Made by a program: the position numbers and the translations under genes
The notes under the pieces: model-generated
What the model was told of the DNA's origin: nothing
Database searches by the model: none
What the model saw: the letters and a program-made list of their open reading frames with translations, nothing else
Assembly (NCBI GenBank): GCA_026389455.1
Contig: JAPLHV010000008.1
Span: forward strand, 1 to 35,797
Reading direction: 5' to 3'
Origin: Coprothermobacterota bacterium
GTDB taxonomy: Bacteria > Caldisericota > JANLFM01
DNA: 35,797 nt
Shown here: piece by piece, positions 22,460 to 30,387 of the stretch
Layout of the letters: each line of letters starts with the position of its first letter
How positions within the stretch are numbered: position 1 is the first letter of the stretch

Positions 22460-22792
22460 ATGTACGCAGTTGTGCAGATCGGTGGAAAACAACACAAGGT
22501 TCAGCCCGATGCCACCTTCAGGGTGGATTGCCTAACCGGCGAAGTGGGGCAGACTTTGGAGTTGAACAAGATAGCCATGATCGTCGACCGGGACAAGGTC
22601 TTGGTGGGCAAACCATTTGTGGAAGGAGCGATCCTTCGCGTGACCGTTCTCGAACAAGGGCGCGACCGGAAAATACAGGTCTATACGTACAAAGCGAAGA
22701 CCAACTTTCACCGTATGGCCGGACACCGCCAAGATGTGACCACTCTCCTCGTCGAGGGGATCACTTATCCTGGGCAGGAAGGAGAGAGCTAG
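22460..22792 (+). CDS. rplU: 50S ribosomal protein L21
   Basis: The 110-residue large-subunit protein L21. MYAVVQIGGKQHKV is the universal N-terminus; KIQVYTYKAKTNFHRMAGHRQ is the conserved rRNA-binding basic loop. GGAAGG lies 7 nt upstream of ATG 22460. The next codon after its stop is the L27 start. The order rplU-rpmA-obgE is the classical bacterial arrangement. Nothing is odd. Confidence 0.98.
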   Translation: MYAVVQIGGKQHKVQPDATFRVDCLTGEVGQTLELNKIAMIVDRDKVLVGKPFVEGAILRVTVLEQGRDRKIQVYTYKAKTNFHRMAGHRQDVTTLLVEGITYPGQEGES

Positions 22793-23044
22793 ATGGCGCA
22801 CAAGAAAGCGGGCGGCAGGTCGCGCAACGGGCGCGATTCCAATGCCCAGCGGCTGGGAGTGAAGCGCTTTGGGGGAGAGTATGTGACGGCTGGTTCGATC
22901 ATCGTCCGGCAGCGCGGTTCGCGCATCAAAGCGGGGCAAAATGTGGGCCTTGGCCGCGACTACACTCTCTTCGCCACGACGGATGGCTTCGTCAAATTCG
23001 AGCGTGTCGGGAGAACCGAGAAGCGCGTCAGCGTCTTCGCCTGA
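22793..23044 (+). CDS. rpmA: 50S ribosomal protein L27
   Basis: The 83-residue L27 lies near the peptidyl-transferase centre. [24 protein letters not shown] begins directly with the functional N-terminus. There is no propeptide of the kind that most Bacillota cleave off, which argues against that phylum. GSIIVRQRG and [11 protein letters not shown] are the standard core. The ATG directly abuts the rplU stop (GGAGAGAGC leader). Confidence 0.98.
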   Translation: MAHKKAGGRSRNGRDSNAQRLGVKRFGGEYVTAGSIIVRQRGSRIKAGQNVGLGRDYTLFATTDGFVKFERVGRTEKRVSVFA

Positions 23045-23067
23045 ACACTCTCGTCTCCCATTTCGAT

Positions 23068-23095
23068 AGGCTTCGAAGCTCCTCTTTCGGAGCCT
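23068..23095 (+). terminator. Weak hairpin between rpmA and obgE
   Basis: AGGCTTCG (23068-23075) can pair with CGGAGCCT (23088-23095) with one wobble, followed by GTTTCGTTT. An inner GCTCC/GGAGC alternative exists. It could be an attenuator that lowers obgE relative to the ribosomal proteins. Confidence 0.35.
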
Positions 23096-23114
23096 GTTTC
23101 GTTTGGTCCAAGCG

Positions 23115-24395
23115 ATGTTCGTTGATAAAGTAACCATCACCGTTCGCGGTGGGCGCGGCGGCGATGGTTGCTTGGCCTTTCGCAGGGAGAAATTCGTCCC
23201 CAACGGGGGACCCTCGGGAGGGAATGGCGGGCGCGGCGGCGACGTCATTCTGGAGGCCGGCCAACAACTCGACACGCTCGTTGACTTCACCTACAAGAAG
23301 CTTTTCGAGGCCGCCGCAGGCAAACCCGGCCAAGGTTCCGACATGACCGGCGCCGAAGGACAAGACTTGATCGTGATGGTTCCCAAGGGCACAGTGGTGT
23401 ACCGTCGAGATGGGCAATTCTTGGTCGACCTGGTTAACCCGGGGCAGCGTATTGTAGTGGCCAAAGGGGGACGCAGTGGGCGCGGCAATGCCTCCTTCAC
23501 CACTTCTACTCATCGCGCCCCCCGCTTGGCAGAGCGAGGAGACCCCGGCGAAGAGGTGGAATTGACCCTGGAGTTGCTGCTCTTCGCTGACATTGGCTTG
23601 ATCGGCAAGCCAAACGCCGGCAAATCTACTCTGTTAGGCGCTCTCTCCGCAGCCGCCCCGAAGGTTGCCGACTACCCCTTCACCACAATCCAGCCGGTTT
23701 TGGGAGTGATCGCCTTGCCCGACCATCAACAAGCTGTCCTGGCCGAGATCCCCGGGCTGATCGAGGGCGCTTCGCAAGGCGTGGGGTTGGGGCATCTGTT
23801 TCTCCGGCACGCCATGCGAACGCGGGTTCTGGCTTACCTGCTGGATCTTTCCGGCGATCCCCTGGAGGATTTCGCCACCCTCCGGCAGGAGGTCTCTCGC
23901 TACGACCCACTCTTGGCCCAGCGGCCGGCCCTGGTGGTGCTGACCAAGGAGGATCTTTCCTCCCCCGCCGAGGTGTTGCGCATCACCACGCTCTTGTCCG
24001 GATTTGGGCTCTTCGTCCTGTCGACCTCCGCCTTGGCACGGACTCATCTGGAGGATCTTCGCCAAGCTCTGCAAGCGGCGCTGGCAACAGCGCCTCTTGT
24101 GCCGGTGCAAGCGCCCACCCGGCGCGTGTACACCCTGCAGGCCGACGATGAACGAGCGATGCAAGTGCGCAGGCTCAGTGAGGGTCTTTTCCAGGTGGAA
24201 GGGTTGGTCGCCGAGAGGCTGGTGGCTCGCACCGATCTGGACAACGAGGAGGGCGTCAAGCGTCTACAGAAACAACTGGTTCGCCTGGGCGTGGAACGCG
24301 AATTGCGCAAGCTGGGAGTGAAGGATGGGGATATCGTACGGATCGGCGCGGATGAATTCGACTATCGGCAAGAGGAAGGTTCCGGTGACCGCTGA
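23115..24395 (+). CDS. obgE: GTPase Obg/CgtA
   Basis: The 426-residue GTPase is involved in 50S assembly and stress control. Residues 1-158 are the glycine-rich Obg fold (GGRGGDGCLAFRREKFVPNGGPSGGNGGRGGDV). The G domain follows: G1 GKPNAGKSTL, G2 DYPFTT, G3 region AEIPGLIEGA, G4 LTKEDL, G5 STSAL. The OCT C-terminal domain ends the protein. Two positions differ from the usual consensus: the G3 Asp is Glu, and the G4 Asn (NKxD) is Thr. The track start TTG 23103 is replaced by ATG 23115, where family homology begins (MFVDKVTITVRGG). The 3' end overlaps nadD by 11 bases. Confidence 0.96.
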   Translation: MFVDKVTITVRGGRGGDGCLAFRREKFVPNGGPSGGNGGRGGDVILEAGQQLDTLVDFTYKKLFEAAAGKPGQGSDMTGAEGQDLIVMVPKGTVVYRRDGQFLVDLVNPGQRIVVAKGGRSGRGNASFTTSTHRAPRLAERGDPGEEVELTLELLLFADIGLIGKPNAGKSTLLGALSAAAPKVADYPFTTIQPVLGVIALPDHQQAVLAEIPGLIEGASQGVGLGHLFLRHAMRTRVLAYLLDLSGDPLEDFATLRQEVSRYDPLLAQRPALVVLTKEDLSSPAEVLRITTLLSGFGLFVLSTSALARTHLEDLRQALQAALATAPLVPVQAPTRRVYTLQADDERAMQVRRLSEGLFQVEGLVAERLVARTDLDNEEGVKRLQKQLVRLGVERELRKLGVKDGDIVRIGADEFDYRQEEGSGDR

Positions 24396-25002
24396 ACACC
24401 GCATCGGCTTGATGGGAGGGGCCTTCAACCCTGTCCATTACGGACACCTGGCCGCGGCGGAGGAGGCCCGGGAGCGCTTCCTCCTGGAGAGGGTGATCTT
24501 CCTCCCCTGCAGCCGGCCGGTGTGGCCCAAGGGTGAATTGGCCGATGCCGAGACGCGTTTTTCCATGGTTGCCCTGGCTATCGCCGAGAATGAAACCTTC
24601 ACTTGCTCGCGCCTGGAGCTGGAGCGCTCCGACCCTTCCTACACAGCGGACACCCTGCGTTTTTTTCATGCTAGCCACCCGGATTGGCGCTTGTTCTTCA
24701 TCACCGGGTTGGATGCCGTGTTGGAGTTCGACTCTTGGCGGGATCCCGAGGGAGTGTTGGAGTTGGCTGAATTGCTGGTGGTGTCCCGCCCCCCCTATCA
24801 AGTTCCGCCATCTTTCCCCTTGTCCGGCCACCCCCGCGTCCACTTGATTCGCACCCCCGGGCTGGCCTTATCCTCCAGTGAGATCCGCGACCGGATACGC
24901 GGCGGACGGTCGATTCGCTACCTGGTTCCACCGCTGGTTGCTGCGACCATCGCCAAGGAGAATCTATATCAAGAGAGAAAGGAGCAGATAGCCTGTGGCT
25001 AA
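24385..25002 (+). CDS. nadD: Nicotinate-nucleotide adenylyltransferase
   Basis: The 205-residue enzyme makes deamido-NAD from nicotinate mononucleotide and ATP. IGLMGGAFNPVHYGHL is the nucleotide-binding (GxFxPxHxGH) motif; FITGLDAVLEFDSW and the C-terminal SSSEIRDRIRGGRSIRYLVP are also canonical. GTG 24385 is preferred over the track ATG at 24325, because AGAGGAAGG lies just upstream and the domain begins at once. It overlaps obgE by 11 bases and rsfS by 8 bases, consistent with the nadD-rsfS pairing found in many bacteria. Confidence 0.95.
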   Translation: MTAEHRIGLMGGAFNPVHYGHLAAAEEARERFLLERVIFLPCSRPVWPKGELADAETRFSMVALAIAENETFTCSRLELERSDPSYTADTLRFFHASHPDWRLFFITGLDAVLEFDSWRDPEGVLELAELLVVSRPPYQVPPSFPLSGHPRVHLIRTPGLALSSSEIRDRIRGGRSIRYLVPPLVAATIAKENLYQERKEQIACG

Positions 25003-25501
25003 ACAGCTTGAGGCTACACAGCCTGCTACTGCAGAGCTTGAGGTTACACAGCCCGCGGCAGCTACACAGCCCCCGGCAGCTAGACAGCCCCCGGCAACTA
25101 CACAGCCCGCGGCAACTAGACAGCCCGCGGCAACTAGACAGCCCGCGGCAGCGAGTTCTGTTGAATTAGAGACGATCGTTGATGCATTCGTGGAGTTGAT
25201 GCTGGAAAAGCAAGCCGAGGAGGTGGTGACGCTGGATCTGCGTGGGATTTCTGCCTTTGCCGACAGTTTTATGATCGCCACCACTGAGACCCCTCGCCAG
25301 GCCAAGGCGTTGTTGGATGATCTCTACGGGAAAGCCAAAGAACTAGGGTTGCCGGTGCGCGGCGTGGAAGGCGCCGAGGACGGGCGCTGGATTCTCTTCG
25401 ACCTCAATGAAGTTGTAATCCATCTCTTCACTCCCCGCTTCCGGCAGTTCTACGACCTGGAATCGTTCTGGGGTATGGCGGCTAAAAGGGTTTATCTATG
25501 A
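24995..25501 (+). CDS. rsfS: Ribosomal silencing factor RsfS with repeat-encoded N-terminal extension
   Basis: The 168-residue protein binds L14 and blocks subunit joining in poor growth. The conserved RsfS domain runs from about residue 56 (LETIVDAFVELMLEKQAEEVVTLDL, then SFMIATTETPRQAKAL, DGRWILFDLNEVVIHLF, YDLESFW). RsfS usually starts close to this point. Here about 52 extra residues of TQPAATRQPAA type precede it and are wholly encoded by the 18-bp repeat family. GTG 24995 has AAGGAG 12 nt upstream and overlaps nadD. No alternative start codon is evident after the repeats, so the tail is likely translated. The stop overlaps the polA ATG. Confidence 0.93.
   Translation: MAKQLEATQPATAELEVTQPAAATQPPAARQPPATTQPAATRQPAATRQPAAASSVELETIVDAFVELMLEKQAEEVVTLDLRGISAFADSFMIATTETPRQAKALLDDLYGKAKELGLPVRGVEGAEDGRWILFDLNEVVIHLFTPRFRQFYDLESFWGMAAKRVYL
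25006..25156 (-). repeat. 18-bp array forming the RsfS N-terminus
   Basis: About eight units of ACACAGCCCGCGGCAACT type with 18-base period; the first two are diverged. Read as TQPAAT, RQPAAT, RQPPAA. Units in this array replace the in-frame stop-prone CGATAG with AGACAG or ACACAG, keeping this frame open. Confidence 0.95.
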
Positions 25502-28167
25502 TGAAGGAGAGGGGCAAGCTGGTCTTAGTCGACGGGAACAGCCTGCTCTACCGCGCCTATTTCGCCCTGCCCAGTCTGGTCACGCGAGAAGGGCAGGCCA
25601 CGGGGGGGGTGTACGGCCTTGCCAACATCCTGCTCAAACTGATCGAGGAGGAGAAACCCGATTTCGTGGCCTTCGCCTTCGACCTGAAAGAGCCAACCTT
25701 CCGGCATCGGGAGTACGCCGACTATAAGGCCAACCGCCCGAAGACTCCCTCTGATCTGGTGGAGCAGATGAGCTTGGCGCACGAGCTGGCCGACGCCTTC
25801 GGCATCCCGGTCTTCGAGTGCCCAGGCTTTGAGGCGGACGACGTCATCGCCAGCTTGGCCGTTCGCGCAGCCGGAGAGGGGAAAGAGGTTCTGATCCTCA
25901 CCGGCGACCTCGATACACTGCAATTGGTCAGCGAGCAGATCACCGTGCTTCACCCGCGACGCGGCCTCAGCGAAACGATTCGTTTCCATCCGGATGAGGT
26001 GCGCAGTCGCTTTCACCTGGACCCCCAACAGATGGTGGACTACAAATCACTGGTCGGAGACCCGTCGGACAACCTGCCGCGCATTTCAGGGATGGGCGAG
26101 AAGACAGCGCAGGATCTGCTGGCTCATTTCAACTCACTGCAAGGGATCTTCCAACACCTGGAAGAAGTGCCGGAGAAGATCCGCTGTACATTGACGGAGA
26201 ACCGAATCCAGGCCGAGCGGAATCGTTCCCTGACGCAGTTGGTCCTGGATCTGCCGTTGGAGGTGGATTGGGAGCGGTTGCGTTTCAGTGGCCTGGACCC
26301 GGAGTTGGGGAGAGCTCTCTTCACGCGCTTGGAGTTCAAGTCCCTGTTGGACAAATTACTTCCGCCGCTGGAAGTCCCAACAGGCGAGCTTTCCATCCAC
26401 CCCTGGGAAGAATGGCAGAACACGCTGCCGCGAGCTGTCGAGCTGCCGGGGGCTATCGAGTTGCCGCAGGCTGTCGAGTTGCCGGCCTGCGCTTTTCTGG
26501 CCATTCCCGGCGAGCCCCAAGCCTTGGCGTGGGCTCGGCAGGGTGAAGCCTGGAGCGGCGCTTTCCCTACTGTCTCCTCTCTACCGGACCTCTTCCAAGT
26601 AGAAGAGGCGATCCCTTCCAGCGTTTCCTCCTTCTTGAGCGATCCCCACCAGGAGAAGTGGACGCACGACTGGAAGGAGGCCTGGAAGGTTTTCCAGCGA
26701 ATAGGCTTGGAAGTGCGTGGGGTTACCTTCGACACCATGTTGGCTTCCTATCTGGCCCAATCGGCGAGAACCTCGCACGGCTTGATGCAGGTCTTCCTGG
26801 AGAAAGCGAAGCGCCCGCTGCCGGAGGAACCCGGAGCATCACCTTCCACCAGAGCGGCCTGGGGCGCCTGGGCCATCTTCCAGTTGAAGCCGTTATTGGA
26901 GGAGGATCTCCGCCGACTCGGATTGGAAGAATTGTTTCATACCCTGGAGATGCCGCTGGCGGTTGTCTTGGCCGAGATGGAGATGGACGGGATCCGCGTT
27001 TCACGGCGCGTCCTGGAAGAGCTGCGCCGGGAGGCTGAAGGGCGGCTGTCCGCTCTCTCTAATGAGATCTTCTCCCTCTGCGGCTGCCAGTTCAACATCT
27101 CCTCGCCCAAGCAACTGGCCTTCGTCCTCTTCGAGAAGCTCCAGTTGGCCAAGGGGCGCCGCATCAAGACCGGTTTCTCCACCGACGCAGCCACCCTGGA
27201 GAGCCTGGCCTCAGCCCACCCGGCAGTGCCCAAGGTGTTGGAACACCGAGAGCTGTTCAAGTTGAAGACCACCTACATCGACGCCCTCCCCGGACTGCTG
27301 GATGATGCAAGTCGTGTGCATACCACATACGTGCAGACCTCCACCGCTACCGGGCGGATCTCTTCGATCAACCCGAACTTGCAGAACATCCCCATCCGCT
27401 CTCCTTTCGGACAACAGATCCGACGCGCCTTCCTGGCCTCCTCACCGGACCATCTACTGCTGTCGGCGGACTACTCCCAAATCGAGTTGCGCGTGCTCGC
27501 CCACCTCAGCGAGGATCCCGACCTGCTGGAGAATTTCAAGCGGGGGGGCGATATTCACACCGACACTGCAACCCATCTCTTCCGCGTCTTGCCCGCGGAT
27601 GTGACCAAAGAGATGCGGAGGCGGGCCAAGGCGGTCAATTTCGGGATCATCTATGGGATGAGCTCGTTTGGCCTCTCCCAAGCCATTGCCGTGCCGGTGG
27701 AGGAAGCGCAAGTCTACATCGAGGCTTACTTTTCGGGCCACGAGAAGGTTCGCGCTTACCTGGAAGGAGTTCTAGCCGAGGGAAGAGAGCAAGGCTTCGT
27801 CTCCACCCTGCTCGGACGCAAGCGTTTCTTGCCCGACCTTGCTTCGCGAAACCGCAAGTTATCCCAAGCTTCCGAACGGATGGCGCTGAACGCTCCGATC
27901 CAGGGCTCCGCTGCCGACATCCTCAAGTTGGCCATGCGCGATCTGCATGGTCTGCTGAAAGAACGAAAGCTGCGCAGCCGGATGGTCTTGACGGTTCACG
28001 ACGAGTTGGTCTTGGACTGTCCCAAGGAGGAGCTGAGCGAGGCGGCTGAACTGGTGCGGCAAGCCATGGAGCAGGCCTTTCCGCTGCTGGCGCCGCTGGT
28101 GGTGGAGATGAAAGCAGGACCGAACTGGTTCGAGATGGAGGGCCTGTGCCCGAGCTGCCCGAAGTAG
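25498..28167 (+). CDS. polA: DNA polymerase I
   Basis: The 889-residue repair and Okazaki-fragment polymerase has a 5'-3' exonuclease domain at residues 1-290 (LVDGNSLLYRAYFAL, FEADDVIASLA, DYKSLVGDPSDNLPRISGMGEKTA). A 3'-5' exonuclease-like domain follows at about 300-500, in which I find no catalytic DxE, so proofreading is probably lost as in Taq. The polymerase domain has SADYSQIELRVLAHLSEDP near 655, RRAKAVNFGIIYGMS near 715, and VHDELVLD near 834. Residues 310-329 (LPRAVELPGAIELPQAVELP) are encoded by an 18-bp repeat array at the border between the first two domains. ATG 25498 overlaps the rsfS stop; mutM overlaps its 3' end. Confidence 0.97.
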   Translation: MMKERGKLVLVDGNSLLYRAYFALPSLVTREGQATGGVYGLANILLKLIEEEKPDFVAFAFDLKEPTFRHREYADYKANRPKTPSDLVEQMSLAHELADAFGIPVFECPGFEADDVIASLAVRAAGEGKEVLILTGDLDTLQLVSEQITVLHPRRGLSETIRFHPDEVRSRFHLDPQQMVDYKSLVGDPSDNLPRISGMGEKTAQDLLAHFNSLQGIFQHLEEVPEKIRCTLTENRIQAERNRSLTQLVLDLPLEVDWERLRFSGLDPELGRALFTRLEFKSLLDKLLPPLEVPTGELSIHPWEEWQNTLPRAVELPGAIELPQAVELPACAFLAIPGEPQALAWARQGEAWSGAFPTVSSLPDLFQVEEAIPSSVSSFLSDPHQEKWTHDWKEAWKVFQRIGLEVRGVTFDTMLASYLAQSARTSHGLMQVFLEKAKRPLPEEPGASPSTRAAWGAWAIFQLKPLLEEDLRRLGLEELFHTLEMPLAVVLAEMEMDGIRVSRRVLEELRREAEGRLSALSNEIFSLCGCQFNISSPKQLAFVLFEKLQLAKGRRIKTGFSTDAATLESLASAHPAVPKVLEHRELFKLKTTYIDALPGLLDDASRVHTTYVQTSTATGRISSINPNLQNIPIRSPFGQQIRRAFLASSPDHLLLSADYSQIELRVLAHLSEDPDLLENFKRGGDIHTDTATHLFRVLPADVTKEMRRRAKAVNFGIIYGMSSFGLSQAIAVPVEEAQVYIEAYFSGHEKVRAYLEGVLAEGREQGFVSTLLGRKRFLPDLASRNRKLSQASERMALNAPIQGSAADILKLAMRDLHGLLKERKLRSRMVLTVHDELVLDCPKEELSEAAELVRQAMEQAFPLLAPLVVEMKAGPNWFEMEGLCPSCPK
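26425..26484 (+). repeat. 18-bp array inside polA
   Basis: Three units, CTGCCGCGAGCTGTCGAG, CTGCCGGGGGCTATCGAG and TTGCCGCAGGCTGTCGAG, plus a partial one. The left flank AGAACACG matches the AGAACACC flank of other arrays. It adds about 20 residues in an interdomain linker without a frameshift. Confidence 0.95.
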
Positions 28168-28964
28168 AGACGATCTGCCGTGGACTTCAGCAGGGCTTGC
28201 CGGGCTGTCGCGTCAAGCGTGTCGAGGTGTGCTGGGCCGGGTGTCTGAAGAATCTGCCGGCCGATCAATTCCAGTCTCGCCTGGAGGGTTGTACTTTCCA
28301 GGAGGTGCGGCGGCGTGGCAAGTATCTGCTCCTTCAGTTGGAAGATGGGCAAACCCTGGTCGTCCACTTGCGCATGACCGGTGGTTTCAGCCTCTGCCCG
28401 GCAGAGGAACCTCTTCGTTTGCATACCCATTGGTGGGCGGAACTAGAGGATGGCCGCCGGCTTCGTTTCCGCGATCCGCGCAAGTTCGGCCTGATCTATT
28501 TGCTCGCTCCGGGGCAGATAGAGAGCTTCCCGCCTCTTGGCAAGCTTGGTCCGGAGCCGCTATCCTCTTCGTTCACGGTCTCCTGCTTGACGCGCTTGCT
28601 GGCCGGATCCAGGCGGCGAGTGAAGGAAACGCTGCTCGACCAGAGCAAGGTGGCAGGGATCGGCAATATCTACGCCGACGAGGCCCTCTTTCTCGCCAAG
28701 GTCCGGCCCACCCGGCCGGCTAACTCTTTGCGTCCGGCTGAGGTGCAGCGCTTGCGACGGGGGATCCGGCTGGTTCTGGAGAATTCCATTTGTTCGCAGG
28801 GCCGCAGCTTCTCCGACTACTGTCAGGTCAACGGCAGCCAAGGCGATTACGCCCCTTTGATACACGATGCCGGTTCCTCTCTTTGCCCGTCTTGCGGCGG
28901 CGCCATCGAGAAGATTCGCTTGGGAGGGCGGGGAACCTACTACTGCCCGCGCTGCCAGCGATGA
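28146..28964 (+). CDS. mutM: Formamidopyrimidine-DNA glycosylase
   Basis: The 272-residue Fpg/MutM removes 8-oxoguanine and formamidopyrimidines and cuts the abasic site. After the initiator, PELPEVETICRGL provides the catalytic N-terminal Pro and Glu. VKETLLDQSKVAGIGNIYADEALF is the helix-two-turn-helix, and CPSCGGAIEKIRLGGRGTYYCPRCQR is the C-terminal zinc finger. GTG 28146 is forced by the N-terminal proline; it overlaps polA by 22 bases. The stop overlaps the coaE start (ATGA). Confidence 0.97.
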   Translation: MPELPEVETICRGLQQGLPGCRVKRVEVCWAGCLKNLPADQFQSRLEGCTFQEVRRRGKYLLLQLEDGQTLVVHLRMTGGFSLCPAEEPLRLHTHWWAELEDGRRLRFRDPRKFGLIYLLAPGQIESFPPLGKLGPEPLSSSFTVSCLTRLLAGSRRRVKETLLDQSKVAGIGNIYADEALFLAKVRPTRPANSLRPAEVQRLRRGIRLVLENSICSQGRSFSDYCQVNGSQGDYAPLIHDAGSSLCPSCGGAIEKIRLGGRGTYYCPRCQR

Positions 28965-29560
28965 GGGTCATCGGCCTGACCGGTGGGATCGCCTCCGGCA
29001 AGAGCTTGGTCGCTTCTTTGCTGCGTGCTTTTGGCGCCGACGTGCTCGATTCCGACGCCATCGTCCACGATTTGCTGCGGCGAGGGAAGCGAACCCAGGA
29101 GGAGATCCGCCGACTCTTCGGTGAGAGCGTCATGCAGGGAGGAACGGTGGACCGCGCGGCTCTAGGACGCCTGGTCTTTGCCGACCCGGCCAAGCGTCGC
29201 CAATTGGAAGCCCTTCTGCACCCGCAAGTGAAGCGAATCTTGACCCGCCAGTTGCACAACCTAGCCCAGGATGAGAAGCCGGTCGTCTTCATTGAAGTTC
29301 CCCTCCTCTACGAGGCCGGCTGGGCCGACTGGATGGATGAGGTCTGGCTGGTTTACGCCCCGCCGGATGTGCAGAGAGCGCGTTTGAGGGCGCGCGCAGG
29401 CTTTACCGAGCAAGAAGCGGAAAGCAGGCTGGCCGCGCAATGGCCTTGGGAGGAGAAGCGCCGGCGAGCCACCCGCGTGATCGACAACAGCGGCGACTGG
29501 CTTGCTGCCCAAGCACAGGTGGCCTCGCTCTGTCAGGAATTGTTACAGGAGGTTGGTTGA
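28961..29560 (+). CDS. coaE: Dephospho-CoA kinase
   Basis: The 199-residue enzyme phosphorylates the ribose 3'-OH of dephospho-CoA in the last step of CoA synthesis. VIGLTGGIASGKS is the P-loop at residue 3-15; VLDSDAIVHDLL, HPQVKRIL and FIEVPLLYEAGW are family motifs. ATG 28961 is chosen because the P-loop must be N-terminal; the track start at 28790 lies within mutM. It overlaps the mutM stop by four bases and the following nuclease start (TTGA). Confidence 0.96.
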   Translation: MRVIGLTGGIASGKSLVASLLRAFGADVLDSDAIVHDLLRRGKRTQEEIRRLFGESVMQGGTVDRAALGRLVFADPAKRRQLEALLHPQVKRILTRQLHNLAQDEKPVVFIEVPLLYEAGWADWMDEVWLVYAPPDVQRARLRARAGFTEQEAESRLAAQWPWEEKRRRATRVIDNSGDWLAAQAQVASLCQELLQEVG

Positions 29561-30387
29561 TAGCCCGCGGCAGCTCGATTGCCCGCGGCAGCTCAATAGC
29601 CCGCGGCAGCGCGATTCATCTTTCCTACTCGCGCTTGGTCGCCTACCAGTCTTGCCCACACCGCTACTACCTGCAATACGTGCTGGGTTTTCGAACCCCG
29701 TTCACCGCTGCCATTAGCTTCGGCTCCAGCCTACACCTGGCCTTGCAGGATTTTCACGCCCGGATGCGGGGAACGCCGCGTCTGGAACAGTTGTTGGAGG
29801 CTTTCCTCCTGCGCTGGATCCCATACGGTTACCGTAGCCGGGAGGAGCAGGCGCGCTATTTCGAGGAAGGCTTGGACATTCTGCGCGCTTATTACTTGCG
29901 CAACCTATTCGACTTTCGGCCGGCTTGGTTGGTGGAGAAACGTTTCACGGTTTCTTTGGGGGGATTTGAGTTCGTTGGCATCGTCGACCGCCTGGACGGA
30001 CGTCCGAAACTCTATCAGGTGATTGACTACAAGACCACCCGCCACGAGGAGACCCTCAATTCCCTGCAACTGCCGCTCTACTCGCTCTCTTTGAAGAAGC
30101 TCTTCGGCCTGCCTCCGCAAAGTCTCTCTTATTACTTCTTGCGCGACCAGACGACAGCCGTCTGGGAGGAGAAGACCGAACGGTTGGAGGAGGCCGAGGA
30201 GGCCGTAGCCCGGGTAGGGGAGGGAGTGCTGGCCGGCCGCTTCCCTGCCACCCCCGGGCTCTCCTGCCGGCGCTGCGACTTACGGCGATCCTGCGCGCTG
30301 CGACTGCCTTCCTCTGGCGCCGCGCTCTCGTCCGGGAAACTTCCCGCCGTTAGCGATGATGCAAAAGAGGAGCGGCCAGGAAGCTGA
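29557..30387 (+). CDS. PD-(D/E)XK nuclease of the RecB/Cas4/AddB C-terminal type, possible Fe-S
   Basis: The 276-residue protein is a RecB-like nuclease domain. SYSRLVAYQSCPHRYYLQYVLGF is the usual start; VGIVDRLDG and YQVIDYKTTR provide the GxxDR/DYKT active-site motifs, followed by LQLPLYSLSL. One Cys near residue 29 and three in CRRCDLRRSC near the C-terminus match the four-cysteine 4Fe-4S pattern of AddB/Cas4-type nucleases. TTG 29557 has AGGAGG at 4-nt spacing and overlaps the coaE stop. The first 19 residues (IARGSSIARGSSIARGS) are repeat-encoded, and no other start lies between the repeats and the domain. It probably acts on DNA in repair; no helicase partner lies adjacent. Confidence 0.88.
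   Translation: MIARGSSIARGSSIARGSAIHLSYSRLVAYQSCPHRYYLQYVLGFRTPFTAAISFGSSLHLALQDFHARMRGTPRLEQLLEAFLLRWIPYGYRSREEQARYFEEGLDILRAYYLRNLFDFRPAWLVEKRFTVSLGGFEFVGIVDRLDGRPKLYQVIDYKTTRHEETLNSLQLPLYSLSLKKLFGLPPQSLSYYFLRDQTTAVWEEKTERLEEAEEAVARVGEGVLAGRFPATPGLSCRRCDLRRSCALRLPSSGAALSSGKLPAVSDDAKEERPGS
29562..29612 (-). repeat. 18-bp array at the coaE/nuclease junction
   Basis: Three units of TAGCCCGCGGCAGCTCGA type. The array starts right after the coaE stop and is read in the nuclease frame as an IARGSS repeat, directly after the start codon. Confidence 0.95.
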
